64,000 nt of DNA from Glandiceps talaboti. Lineage: Eukaryota; Hemichordata; Enteropneusta; Spengelidae. The stretch spans positions 1,300,001 through 1,364,000 of the forward strand of contig NC_135551.1 in NCBI RefSeq assembly GCF_964340395.1, in the 5' to 3' direction. Below the pieces are notes generated by a model. It was not told where the DNA came from. It saw nothing but the letters and a program-made list of their open reading frames with translations, and made no database searches. Below are positions 14,601-28,500 of this stretch, piece by piece; within the stretch, counting starts at the first letter, position 1; each line of letters starts with the position of its first letter. Both the position numbers and the translations under genes were made by a program.

Positions 14601-14986
14601 TGATGAGTCAAGCCGTGAGGCTAGAGATTCAAGGGTATGTTGTGGATATGAATCCAGCCTTGAAACTACAGATTGAGGGGTATATTTTGGCACTGAATCT
14701 AGTGACAGACTAGAGATTGAACGGTATATTTTGGCGATGAGTCCAGCCTTGACACTAGAGATTGAAGGGTATATTTTGGCCATGAGTCCAGCGTTGTTAC
14801 TAGATATTGAAGGGCCGTATAAAGTGACTATGAGTCGAGTCTTAGACTAGAGATTGAAGGGTATATCATTGCTACAATATAGTATTCAGCCTTAAAACTA
14901 GAGATTGACGGGTATATTGTGGTGATGAGACCAGACTTAGGCAAAAGATTGAAGTGCCGTATATTGTAGCGATGAGCCCAGTTCTG
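11692..14986. repeat. 45-bp minisatellite array, about 73 diverged copies
   Basis: The monomer is about 45 bp with the landmarks GTATATTGTGGCGATGAGTC, CAGCCTTGA and ACTAGAGATTGAAGG. Copies at 13030-13430 are nearly identical and stay open in one + frame with a 15-residue repeat (core MSPALTLEI). Flanking copies carry many substitutions and 1-5 bp indels. The open frame reflects a unit divisible by three plus local homogenisation; stops and frameshifts elsewhere argue against a protein gene. Confidence 0.95.
14164..14540. repeat. Higher-order dimers (about 92 bp) inside the 45-bp array
   Basis: A marked monomer with GAACGGCCGTAAATTGTGAC recurs at about 14173, 14309, 14401 and 14493, spacings of 136, 92 and 92 bp (three, two and two monomers). 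It alternates with monomers carrying GACGAATCTAGCTTTGAAAC. This indicates amplification of a two-monomer unit within the older array. Confidence 0.8.
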
Positions 14987-15484
14987 ATCACCTTTCTTTA
15001 TTACGTGTGTTTCTAAGCCTTGCTAGCTTTTCAAGTCTATAAACGTCATTTGTGTTGGCTTGTCATATCGTGTCTTGTTTTGGGGGTTGCCTATGTATTC
15101 AAAAACTCTTGCCACGAAGTGTATCCGAAGATAGCACAATTTAGCTCATTGTATGTCTCTCTGCGGAAAGACTCCACCTTCTAATCAAAAGTGAATTCAA
15201 TCAAAACACATCCAAACACCAACTCTCGTTACTACATTGATAGAAATAAAAATGTGTGGCGATGAAGTGTACATGCCATAAAACTGTTCTGATTGAATCC
15301 TTTCCATATCTACTTAAAGTATAAAGACGAGTATTTCAGTTGCCTTATTTGTTATCTAAATACATGGATTAATTCAAAACACTCCAATATAGTTTGTCTC
15401 ACTGTTGATTCTAAGAATGTTGCTGTCATAGGACGTATCTCTTATGGTATATTCAAAGATAACCATACTGTCCAACGAACAGTC
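14987..15484. other. Spacer, no gene seen
   Basis: About 500 bp of ordinary AT-rich DNA between the 45-bp array and the TA tract. An open frame beginning near 15293 runs into the TA tract and is not gene-like. Confidence 0.5.
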
Positions 15485-15592
<108 letters not shown>

Positions 15593-15625
15593 CTCGCTGA
15601 GTATCAAAACTATATATATATATAT

Positions 15626-17570
15626 CAATGAACATACTGAAACATACTGGAACATATGTCGAATGTCATTGACGTAAATTGGATAGTGATGTGAAAATAT
15701 AATTAGTTTCATTGTATTTAGTTAATTTGCTGAGATGTAACAAATAATATATACTATTGCACAGCAGACATGCGAGTAATGTCATAGACCATTGAAAATG
15801 ATCCGTTTAATGTCTGGTGACAATGTATTCAGTCAAATAACGTCATATATCAACAAAAGTCAAAACTAGTGGAAACAATCTTTGTAAAAATAACAGCGAG
15901 GATTTGGAACACGAACTTTCTTTGTCCGGAAAAACCCTCGTTGTTTTAAAATAGTTTCTTTAATTTCTTATTCAAACCTGTTCATGTCTCCCAGCATTTA
16001 AAATCGAATCTTATTGTTGCCGCTATGTCGAATTTCGTGTACCAATATATCTCGTACGTTCTTATGGCCGTGTTAAGCGCCACTCAATTCGAGTCAAGAC
16101 ATTTTCAACATCATGATATAAAGAGTCTAACTCATTTTCAGAACTATAAACGACCCAATTTTACACATTTTCCGGAAATTGCAGAGTTTAATGTTTGTGA
16201 TATGTATTTGAACCAAAAAGTCGTAAAAGCGACTGAACAGATATTGTTAATTACCGATAGCACAGAGCCGTAACGGCAATAGACAACAATAACCGGTAGT
16301 ACTATATATCTCAGATATCCCGGCGAGCTTCCTGCTCAAAGGTGTTAACTTGTGATTGAATTTGCAGCTTTTATTGAACGGTTTCGACAAAAATAGGGGA
16401 GATAGAAAATGTGGGAAATTTGATTTGAGTGTGCCGTGTGACACAATCTAAAGTGTACTGATTAAGAACAGAAAAAAGGCGGTGTATATTCACTTAGCTT
16501 TTTTAAGTAAGCTGAACTTCCTTTTTGTTGAATAGCTTTATCGATATTGATGGAAACTAAAAAATAGTAAAATAGTAAAGCCCTGGTTTCGAAAATTATC
16601 AATTTAACTAATATGAAATATATGGTTTTGACGTTTTTGGTTAGAGAAAATAGGGTATATATTCCGATTCAAAACAAGCACAGTATCGGAATCTACGAAA
16701 TATGGCTTATCTGACGTCATGGTACGAAAAAATATTTTGTAGAAAAGAGCAATTTTAAATTCTATGTGGAAATGCCAGCAATTGATTATTCCTTTCTGAA
16801 ATAACTTTGTTTTGATACTTGCAAGTAACAGCATAGGCATCGAAGAAAGCTGCTACTCCAGAAATATTCTGAGAAATTGGGCGTATTGTACATCGGATGT
16901 ATCTGCAGGCACTAAATAAGACATCGCAGACAACGAAAAGCTTAAGGCTGCCACAATATGAACAAATTTGCCAATTCGTATGATTAGATTATTTCAATAT
17001 TATTAAATTCACAACAATGAATGAAGTTTACAGATTATTGTTGAGGGACTTTTAATGCCTTTGTCGATGCATGACTCTAATGTATCGGACCATGTTTATT
17101 AAGTCTCCAGGTTTGTAGCTATGCCATGAATGTCTGGAAACGATTCCACAAATAAGAAATACAGACTAATTGTTGCCATCTTAATCAATCCAATGTGAAC
17201 AGACTGTTTTCCTAAAACAAATATTTCAAAATGGAAGTTATGTTTTCAAGGAATTCTTTTCACATATCTCACTTTATAAGAAATTCAACTGAATAGGATG
17301 ATCTGACTTCATTTCCGAACTGAATTCAGTTACATAGACGACAAAGAATTCATTGTTACATTACCAAATGTATGAACTTTAAATAATAATGTTTTATTTA
17401 GCCAAAATCAAAGACAAAAATAATAAATGATTAGCAAACACGTACTGATTTTAGATAGGAAATGGGACACGAGATTTAATAGGAGAGAATGTAAAATGGT
17501 CGTCAACTCTAGTCCGTTTATATCATTACGGAGAACGGTAAGTGGCTGTCTTGTCTGGTCCGTTTATAAC
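15626..17570. other. Single-copy DNA left of the 38-bp array, no gene recognised
   Basis: AT-rich sequence. An 82-codon ATG frame at 16025-16273 (+) has no family I recognise and no supporting context. Just before the array, the segment GTCCGTTTATA occurs twice (about 17513 and 17560). Confidence 0.45.
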
Positions 17571-18860
17571 GGCCAATTTGGTACTAGTCACCAAATAAAT
17601 TGTCTACTTGCCAATGTGGTACTAGTCACCATATAAATTGTATACTTGCCAATGTGGTACTAGTCACCATATAAATTGTCTACTTGCCAATTTGGTACTA
17701 GTCAACTTATAAATTATCTACTTGCCAATTCGGTACTAGTCACCACACAAATTGTCTACTTGCCAATTTGGTACTAGTGAACTTATAAATTGTCTACTTG
17801 CCAATTTGGTGCTAGTCAACTTATAAATTATCTACATGCCAATGTGGTACTAGTCACCATATAAATTGTCTACTTGCCAATGTGGTACTAGTCAACATAT
17901 AAATTGTATACTTGCCAATGTGGTACTAGTCAACTTATAAATTATAAATTATCTACTTGCCAATGTGGTACTAGTCACCATACACATTGTCTACTTCCCA
18001 ATGTGGTACTAGTCAACATAAAAATTGTCTACTTGCCAATGTGGTACTAGTCACCATATACATTGTATACTTGCCAATGTGGTACTAGTCACCATATACA
18101 TTGTCTACTTGCCAATGTGGTACTAGTCACCATATACATTGTATACTTGCCAATGTGGTACTAGTCACCATATACATTGTCTACTTGCCAATGTGGTACT
18201 AGTCAACATATAAATTGTATACTTGCCAATGTGGTACTAGTCACCATATACATTGTATACTTGCCAATGTGGTACTAGTCACCATATACATTGTCTACTT
18301 GCCAATGTGGTACTAGTCAACATATAAATTGTCTACATGCCAATGTGGTACTAGTCAACATATAAATTGTCTACTTGCCAATTTGGTACTAGTCACCATA
18401 CACATTGTCTATTTGGCAATGTGGTACTAGTCAACATACAAATTGTCTACATCCAAATTTGGTACTAGTCACCATATCAATTGTATACTTGCCAATTTGT
18501 TACTAGTCACCATATAAATTGTCTACTAGCCAATTTGGTACTAGTCAACATATAAATTGTCTACTTCCCAATTTGGCACTAGTCACCATATAAATTGTTT
18601 ACTTGCCAATTTGGTACTAGTCACTATACACATTGTCTACTTGCCAATTTGGTACTAGTCAACATATGAATTGTCTACTTCCAAATTTGGTACTAGTCAC
18701 CATATAAATTGTATACTTGCCAATGTGGTACTAGTCAACATTAAAATTGTCTACTTGCCAATGTGGTACTAGTCACCATATAAATTGTCTACTTGCCAAT
18801 GTGGTACTAGTCACAATATACATTGTCTACTTGCCAATGTGGTACTAGTCACCATATACA

Positions 18861-21800
18861 TTGTCTACTTGCCAATGTGGTACTAGTCACCATATAAATT
18901 GTCTACTTGCCAATGTGGTACTAGTCACCATACACATTGTCTACTTGCCAATTTGGTACTACTCACCATATACATTGTATACATGCCAATTTTGTACTAG
19001 TCACCATATAAATTGTCTACTTGCCAATGTGGTACTAGTCAACTTATAAATTGTCTACTTGCCAATTTGGTACTAGCCAACATATACATTGTCTCCTTCC
19101 CAATGTGGTACTAGTCACCATACACAATGTATACTTGCCAATTTGGTACTAGTCAACATATAAATTGTTTACTTGCCAATTTGGTACTAGTCACTATACA
19201 CATTTTCTACTTGCCAATTTGGTACTAGTCAACATATGAATTGTCTACTTCCAAATTTGGTACTAGTCACCATATAAATTGTATACTTGCCAATGTGGTA
19301 CTAGTCAACATTAAAATTGTCTACTTGCCAATGTGGTACTAGTCACCATATAAATTGTCTACTTGCCAATGTGGTACTAGTCACAATATACATTGTCTAC
19401 TTGCCAATGTGGTTCTAGTCACCATATACATTGTCTACTTGCCAATGTGGTACTAGTCACCATATAAATTGTTTACTTGCCAATTAGGTACTAGTCACCA
19501 TATACATTGTCTACTTGCCAATTTGGTACTACTCACCATATACATTGTATACTTGCCAATTTTGTACTAGTCACCATATAAATTGTCTACTTGCCAATGT
19601 GGTACTAGTCAACTTATAAATTGTCTACTTGCCAATTTGGTACTAGTCAACATATAAATTGTCTACTTCCCAATGTGGTACTAGTCACCATACACAATGT
19701 ATACTTGCCAATTTGGTACTAGTCACCATATAAATTGTCTACTAGCCAATTTGGTACTAGTCAACATATAAATTGTCTACTTCCCAATTTGGCACTAGTC
19801 ACCATATAAATTGTTTACTTGCCAATTTGGTACTAGTCACTATACACATTTTCTACTTGCCAATTTGGTACTAGTCAACATATGAATTGTCTACTTCCAA
19901 ATTTGGTACTAGTCACCATATAAATTGTATACTTGCCAATGTGGTACTAGTCAACATTAAAATTGTCTACTTGCCAATGTGGTACTAGTCACCATATAAA
20001 TTGTCTACTTGCCAATGTGGTACTAGTCACAATATACATTGTCTACTTGCCAATGTGGTTCTAGTCACCATATACATTGTCTACTTGCCAATGTGGTACT
20101 AGTCACCATATACATTGTCTACTTGCCAATGTGGTACTAGTCACCATATAAATTGTCTACTTGCCAATTAGGTACTAGTCACCATACACATTGTCTACTT
20201 GCCAATTTGGTACTACTCACCATATACATTGTATACTTGCCAATTTTGTACTAGTCACCATATAAATTGTCTACTTGCCAATTTGGTACTAGTCAACATA
20301 TAAATTGTCTACTTCCCAATGTGGTACTAGTCACCATATACATTGTAAACTTGCTAATTTGGTACTATTCACCATACACATTGTCTACTTGCCAATTTGG
20401 TACTAGTCACCATACACAATGTATACTTGCCAATTTGGTACTAGTCACCATATAAATTGTCGAGTTGCCAATTTGGTACTAGTCAACTTATAAATTGTCT
20501 ACTTACCAATTTGGTACTAGTCACCATATACATTGTCTACTTGCCAATGTGGTACTAGTCAACTTATAAATTGTCTACTTACCAATTTGGTACTAGTCAC
20601 CATATACATTGTCTACTTGCCAATGTGGTACTAGTCACCATATAAAATGTATACTTGCCAATGTGGTACTAGTCACCATACACATTGTCTACTTGCCAAT
20701 TTGGTACTACTCACCATATACATTGTATACATGCCAATTTGGTACTAGTCACCATATAAATTGTCTACTTGCCAATGTGGTACTAGTCAACTTATAAATT
20801 GTCTACTTGCCAATTTGGTACTAGTCAACATGTACATTGTCTACTTCCCAATGTGGTACTAGTCACCATATAAATTGTCTACTAGCCAATTTGGTACTAG
20901 TCAACATATAAATTGTTTACTTGCCAATTTGGTACTAGTCACTATACACATTTTCTACTTGCCAATTTGGTACTAGTCAACATATGAATTGTCTACTTCC
21001 AAATTTGGTACTAGTCACCATATAAATTGTATACTTGCCAATGTGGTACTAGTCAACATTAAAATTGTCTACTTGCCAATGTGGTACTAGTCACCATATA
21101 AATTGTCTACTTGCCAATGTGGTACTAGTCACAATATACATTGTCTACTTGCCAATGTGGTTCTAGTCACCATATACATTGTCTACTTGCCAATGTGGTA
21201 GTAGTCACCATATAAATTGTCTACTTGCCAATTAGGTACTAGTCACCATACACATTGTCTACTTGCCAATTTGGTACTACTCACCATATACATTGTATAC
21301 TTGCCAATTTTGTACTAGTCACCATATAAATTGTCTACTTGCCAATGTGGTACTAGTCAACTTATAAATTGTCTACTTGCCAATTTGGTACTAGTCAACA
21401 TATAAATTGTCTACTTCCCAATGTGGTACTAGTCACCATACACAATGTATACTTGCCAATTTGGTACTAGTCACCATATAAATTGTCTACTAGCCAATTT
21501 GGTACTAGTCAACATATAAATTGTCTACTTCCCAATTTGGCACTAGTCACCATATAAATTGTTTACTTGCCAATTTGGTACTAGTCACTATACACATTTT
21601 CTACTTGCCAATTTGGTACTAGTCAACATATGAATTGTCTACTTCCAAATTTGGTACTAGTCACCATATAAATTGTATACTTGCCAATGTGGTACTAGTC
21701 AACATTAAAATTGTCTACTTGCCAATGTGGTACTAGTCACCATATAAATTGTCTACTTGCCAATGTGGTACTAGTCACAATATACATTGTCTACTTGCCA

Positions 21801-22203
21801 ATGTGGTTCTAGTCACCATATACATTGTCTACTTGCCAATGTGGTACTAGTCACCATATACATTGTCTACTTGCCAATGTGGTACTAGTCACCATATAAA
21901 TTGTCTACTTGCCAATTAGGTACTAGTCACCATACACATTGTCTACTTGCCAATTTGGTACTACTCACCATATACATTGTATACTTGCCAATTTTGTACT
22001 AGTCACCATATAAATTGTCTACTTGCCAATTTGGTACTAGTCAACATATAAATTGTCTACTTCCCAATGTGGTACTAGTCACCATATACATTGTAAACTT
22101 GCTAATTTGGTACTATTCACCATACACATTGTCTACTTGCCAATTTGGTACTAGTCACCATACACAATGTATACTTGCCAATTTGGTACTAGTCACCATA
22201 TAA
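18861..22203. repeat. Block duplication of 1748 bp (46 monomers) in the left part of the array
   Basis: Segments starting at 18861 and 20609, and at 20267 and 22015, match at an offset of exactly 1748 bp. The variant containing CAACATTAAAATT recurs at about 18735, 19305, 19951, 21053 and 21699, all separated by whole numbers of 38-bp units. Confidence 0.8.
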
Positions 22204-25200
22204 ATTGTCGAGTTGCCAATTTGGTACTAGTCAACTTATAAATTGTCTACTTACCAATTTGGTACTAGTCACCATATACATTGTCTACTTGCCAATGTGG
22301 TACTAGTCAACTTATAAATTGTCTACTTACCAATTTGGTACTAGTCACCATATACATTGTCTACTTGCCAATGTGGTACTAGTCACCATATAAAATGTAT
22401 ACTTGCCAATTTGGTACTAGTCAACTTATAAATTGTCTACTTGCCAATGTGGTACTAGTCACCATATAAATTGTCTACTTGCCAATTTGGTACTACTCAC
22501 CATACACATTGTCTACTTGCCAATGTGGTACTAGTCACCATATACATTGTCAACTTGCCAATATGGTACTAGTCACCATATAAATTGTCTACTTGCCAAT
22601 TTGGTACTAGTCAACATATAAATTGTCTACTTCCCAATGTGGTACTAGTCACCATATACATTGTAAACTTGCTAATTTGGTACTATTCACCATACACATT
22701 GTCTACTTGCCAATTTGGTACTAGTCACCATACACAATGTATACTTGCCAATTTGGTACTAGTCACCATATAAATTGTCGAGTTGCCAATTTGGTACTAG
22801 TCAACTTATAAATTGTCTACTTACCAATTTGGTACTAGTCACCATATGCATTGTCTACTTGCCAATGTGGTACTAGTCAACTTATAAATTGTCTACTTAC
22901 CAATTTGGTACTAGTCACCATATACATTGTCTACTTGCCAATGTGGTACTAGTCACCATATAAAATGTATACTTGCCAATTTGGTACTAGTCAACTTATA
23001 AATTGTCTACTTGCCAATGTGGTACTAGTCACCATATAAATTGTCTACTTGCCAATTTGGTACTAGTCACCATACACATTGTCTACTTGCCAATGTGGTA
23101 CTAGTCACCATATAAATTGTCAACTTGCCAATTTGGTACTAGTCAACTTATAAATTGTCTACTTACCAATTTGGTACTAGTCACCATATACATTGTCTAC
23201 TTGCGAATTTGGTACTAGTCAACTTATAAATTGTCTACTTGCCAATGTGGTACTAGTTAACATATAAATTGTCTACTTCCCAATGTGGTACTAGTCACCA
23301 TACACAATGTATACTTGCCAATTTGGTACTAGTCAACATATAAATTGTCTACTTCCCAATTTGGTACTAGTCACCATATACATTGTCTACTTGCCAATGT
23401 GGTACTAGTCAACATATAAATTGTCTACTTGCCAATTTGGTACTAGTCAACTTATAAATTGTCTACTTGCCAATTTGGTACTAGTCACCATATAAATTGT
23501 CTACTTGCCAATGTAGTACTAGTCACCATATAAATTGTCTACTTGCCAATGTGGTACCAGTCAACATATAAATTGTCTACTTGCCAATGTGGTACTAGTC
23601 AGCATATAAATTGTCTAATTGCCAATTTGGTACTAGTCAACATATAAATTGTCTACGTCCCAATGTGGTACTAGTCACCATATACATTGTCTACTTGCCA
23701 AGTTGGTACTAGTCACCATATAAATTGTCTACTTGCCAATTTGGTACTAGTCAACATATAAATTGTCTACGTCCCAATGTGGTACTAGTCACCATATACA
23801 TTGTCTACTTGCCAAATTGGTACTAGTCACCATATAAATTGTCTACTTCCCAATTTGGCACTAGTCACCATATAAATTGTCTACTTGCCAATTTGGTACT
23901 ACTCAACATATAAATTGTCTACTTCCCAATTTGGTACTAGTCAACATATAAATTGTCTACTTGCCAATTTGGTACTAGTCAACTTATACATTGTCTACTT
24001 GCCAATGTGGTACTAGTCACCAAACACATTGTCTACTTGCCAATGTGGTACTAGTCAACATATAAATTGTCTACTTCCCAATGTGGTACTAGTCACCATA
24101 CACAATGTATACTTGCCAATTTGGTACTAGTCACCATATAAATTGTCTACTAGCCAATTTGGTACTAGTCAACATATAAATTGTCTACTTCCCAATTTGG
24201 CACTAGTCACCATATAAATTGTTTACTTGCCAATTTGGTACTAGTCACTATACACATTTTCTACTTGCCAATTTGGTACTAGTCAACATATGAATTGTCT
24301 ACTTCCAAATTTGGTACTAGTCACCATACAAATTGTATACTTGCCAATGTGGTACTAGTCAACATTAAAATTGTCTACTTGCCAATGTGGTACTAGTCAC
24401 CATATAAATTGTCTACTTGCCAATGTGGTACTAGTCACAATATACATTGTCTACTTGCCAATGTGGTACTAGTCACAATATACATTGTCTACTTGCCAAT
24501 GTGGTACTAGTCACCATATAAATTGTCTACTTGCCAATGTGGTACTAGTCACCATATAAATTGTCTACTTGCCAATTAGGTACTAGTCACCATACACATT
24601 GTCTACTTGCCAATTTGGTACTACTCACCATATACATTGTATACTTGCCAATTTTGTACTAGTCACCATATAAATTGTCTACTTGCCAATTTGGTACTAG
24701 TCAACATATAAATTGTCTACTTCCCAATGTGGTACTAGTCACCATATACATTGTAAACTTGCTAATTTGGTACTATTCACCATACACATTGTCTACTTGC
24801 CAATTTGGTACTAGTCAACATATAAATTGTCTACTTGCCAATTTGGTACTAGTCAACATATAAATTGTCTACTTGCCAATTTGGTACTAGTCAACTTATA
24901 AATTGTCTACTTGCTAATGTGGTACTAGTCACCATACACAATGTATACTTGCCAAGTTGGTACTAGTCAACATATAAATTGTCTACTTGCCAATTTGGTA
25001 CTAGTCAACATATAAATTGTCTACTTGCCAATTTGGTACTAGTCAACTTATAAATTGTCTACTTGTCAATGTGGTACTAGTCACCAAACACATTGTCTAC
25101 TTGCCAATGTGGTACTAGTCAACATATAAATTGTCTACTTCCCAATGTGGTACTAGTCACCATACACAATGTATACTTGCCAATTTGGTACTAGTCACCA

Positions 25201-25586
25201 TATAAATTGTCTACTTGCCAATGTGGTACTAGTCACAATATACATTGTCTACTTGCCAATGTGGTACTAGTCACCATATACATTGTCTACTTGCCAATGT
25301 GGTACTAGTCACCATATAAATTGTCTACTTGCCAATGTGGTACTAGTCACCATATAAATTGTCTACTTGCCAATTAGGTACTAGTCACCATACACATTGT
25401 CTACTTGCCAATTTGGTACTAGTCACCATATAAATTGTCTACTTGCCAATTTGGTACTAGTCACCATATAAATTGTCTACTTGCCAATTAGGTACTAGTC
25501 ACCATACACATTGTCTACTTGCCAATTTGGTACTACTCACCATATACATTGTATACTTGCCAATTTTGTACTAGTCACCATATAAA

Positions 25587-28500
25587 TTGTCTACTTGCCA
25601 ATTTGGTACTAGTCAACATATAAATTGTCTACTTCCCAATGTGGTACTAGTCACCATATACATTGTAAACTTGCTAATTTGGTACTATTCACCATACACA
25701 TTGTCTACTTGCGAATTTGGTACTAGTCACCATACACAATGTATACTTGCCAATTTGGTACTAGTCAACATATAAATTGTCTACTTGCCAATTTGGTACT
25801 AGTCACCATACACAATGTATACTTGCCAATTTGGTACTAGTCAACTTATAAATTGTCTACTTGTCAATGTGGTTCTAGTCACCAAATACATTGTCTACTT
25901 GCCAATGTGGTACTAGTCAACATATAAATTGTCTACTTCCCAATGTGGTACTAGTCACCATACACAATGTATACTTGCCAATTTGGTACTAGTCACCATA
26001 TAAATTGTCTACTTGCCAATGTGGTACTAGTCACAATATACATTGTCTACTTGCCAATGTGGTACTAGTCACCATATACATTGTCTACTTGCCAATGTGG
26101 TACTAGTCACCATATAAATTGTCTACTTGCCAATGTGGTACTAGTCACCATATAAATTGTCTACTTGCCAATTAGGTACTAGTCACCATACACATTGTCT
26201 ACTTGCCAATTTGGTACTACTCACCATATACATTGTATACTTGCCAATTTTGTACTAGTCACCATATAAATTGTCTACTTGCCAATTTGGTACTAGTCAA
26301 CATATAAATTGTCTACTTCCCAATGTGGTACTAGTCACCATATACATTGTAAACTTGCTAATTTGGTACTATTCACCATACACATTGTCTACTTGCGAAT
26401 TTGGTACTAGTCACCATACACAATGTATACTTGCCAATTTGGTACTAGTCAACATATAAATTGTCTACTTGCCAATTTGGTACTAGTCAACATATAAATT
26501 GTCTACTTGCCAATTTGGTACTAGTCAACTTATAAATTGTCTACTTGCCAATGTGGTACTAGTCACCATACACAATGTATACTTGCCAAGTTGGTACTAG
26601 TCAACATATAAATTGTCTACTTGCCAATTTGGTACTAGTCAACATATAAATTGTCTACTTGCCAATTTGGTACTAGTCAACTTATAAATTGTCTACTTGT
26701 CAATATGGTACTAGTCACCAAACACATTGTCTACTTGCCAATGTGGTACTAGTCAACATATAAATTGTCTACTTCCCAATGTGGTACTAGTCACCATACA
26801 CAATGTATACTTGCCAATTTGGTACTAGTCACCATATAAATTGTCTACTAGCCAATTTGGTACTAGTCAACATATAAATTGTCTACTTCCCAATTTGGCA
26901 CTAGTCACCATATAAATTGTTTACTTGCCAATTTGGTACTAGTCACTATACACATTTTCTACTTGCCAATTTGGTACTAGTCAACATATGAATTGTCTAC
27001 TTCCAAATTTGGTACTAGTCACCATATAAATTGTATACTTGCCAATGTGGTACTAGTCAACATTAAAATTGTCTACTTGCCAATGTGGTACTAGTCACCA
27101 TATAAATTGTCTACTTGCCAATGTGGTACTAGTCACAATATACATTGTCTACTTGCCAATGTGGTACTAGTCACCATATACATTGTCTACTTGCCAATGT
27201 GGTACTAGTCACCATATAAATTGTCTACTTGCCAATGTGGTACTAGTCACCATATAAATTGTCTACTTGCCAATTAGGTACTAGTCACCATACACATTGT
27301 CTACTTGCCAATTTGGTACTACTCACCATATACATTGTATACTTGCCAATTTTGTACTAATCTCCATATAAATTGTCTACTTGCCAATTTGGTACTAGTC
27401 AACATATAAATTGTCTACTTCCCAATGTGGTACTAGTCACCATATACATTGTAAACTTGCTAATTTGGTACTATTCACCATACACATTGTCTACTTGCCA
27501 ATTTGGTACTAGTCACCATACACAATGTATACTTGCCAATTTGGTACTAGTCACCATATAAATTGTCAACTTGCCAATTTGGTACTAGTCAACTTATAAA
27601 TTGTCTACTTACCAATTTGGTACTAGTCACCATATACATTGTCTACTTGCCAATGTGGTACTAGTCACCATATAAATTGTCTACTTACCAATTTGGTACT
27701 AGTCAACTTATAAATTGTCTACTTACCAATTTGGTACTAGTCAACTTATAAATTGTCTACTTACCAATTTGGTACTAGTCACCATATACATTGTCTACTT
27801 GCCAATGTGGTACTAGTCACCATATAAAATGTATACTTGCCAATTTGGTACTAGTCAACTTATAAATTGTCTACTTGCCAATGTGGTACTAGTCACCATA
27901 TAAATTGTCTACTTGCCAATTTGGTACTAGTCAACATACACATTTTCTACTTGCCAATGTGGTACTAGTCACCATATAAATTGTCAACTTGCCAATTTGG
28001 TACTAGTCACCATATAAATTGTATACTTGCCAATGTGGTACTAGTCAACATTAAAATTGTCTACTTGCCAATGTGGTACTAGTCACCATATAAATTGTCT
28101 ACTTGCCAATGTGGTACTAGTCACAATATACATTGTCTACTTGCCAATGTGGTTCTAGTCACCATATACATTGTCTACTTGCCAATGTGGTACTAGTCAC
28201 CATATAAATTGTCTACTTGCCAATGTGGTACTAGTCACCATATAAATTGTCTACTTGCCAATTTTGTACTAGTCACCATACACATTGTCTACTTGCCAAT
28301 TTGGTACTACTCACCATATACATTGTATACTTGCCAATTTTGTACTAGTCACCATATAAATTGTCTACTTGCCAATTTGGTACTAGTCAACATATAAATT
28401 GTCTACTTCCCAATGTGGTACTAGTCACCATATACATTGTAAACTTGCTAATTTGGTACTATTCACCATACACATTGTCTACTTGCCAATTTGGTACTAG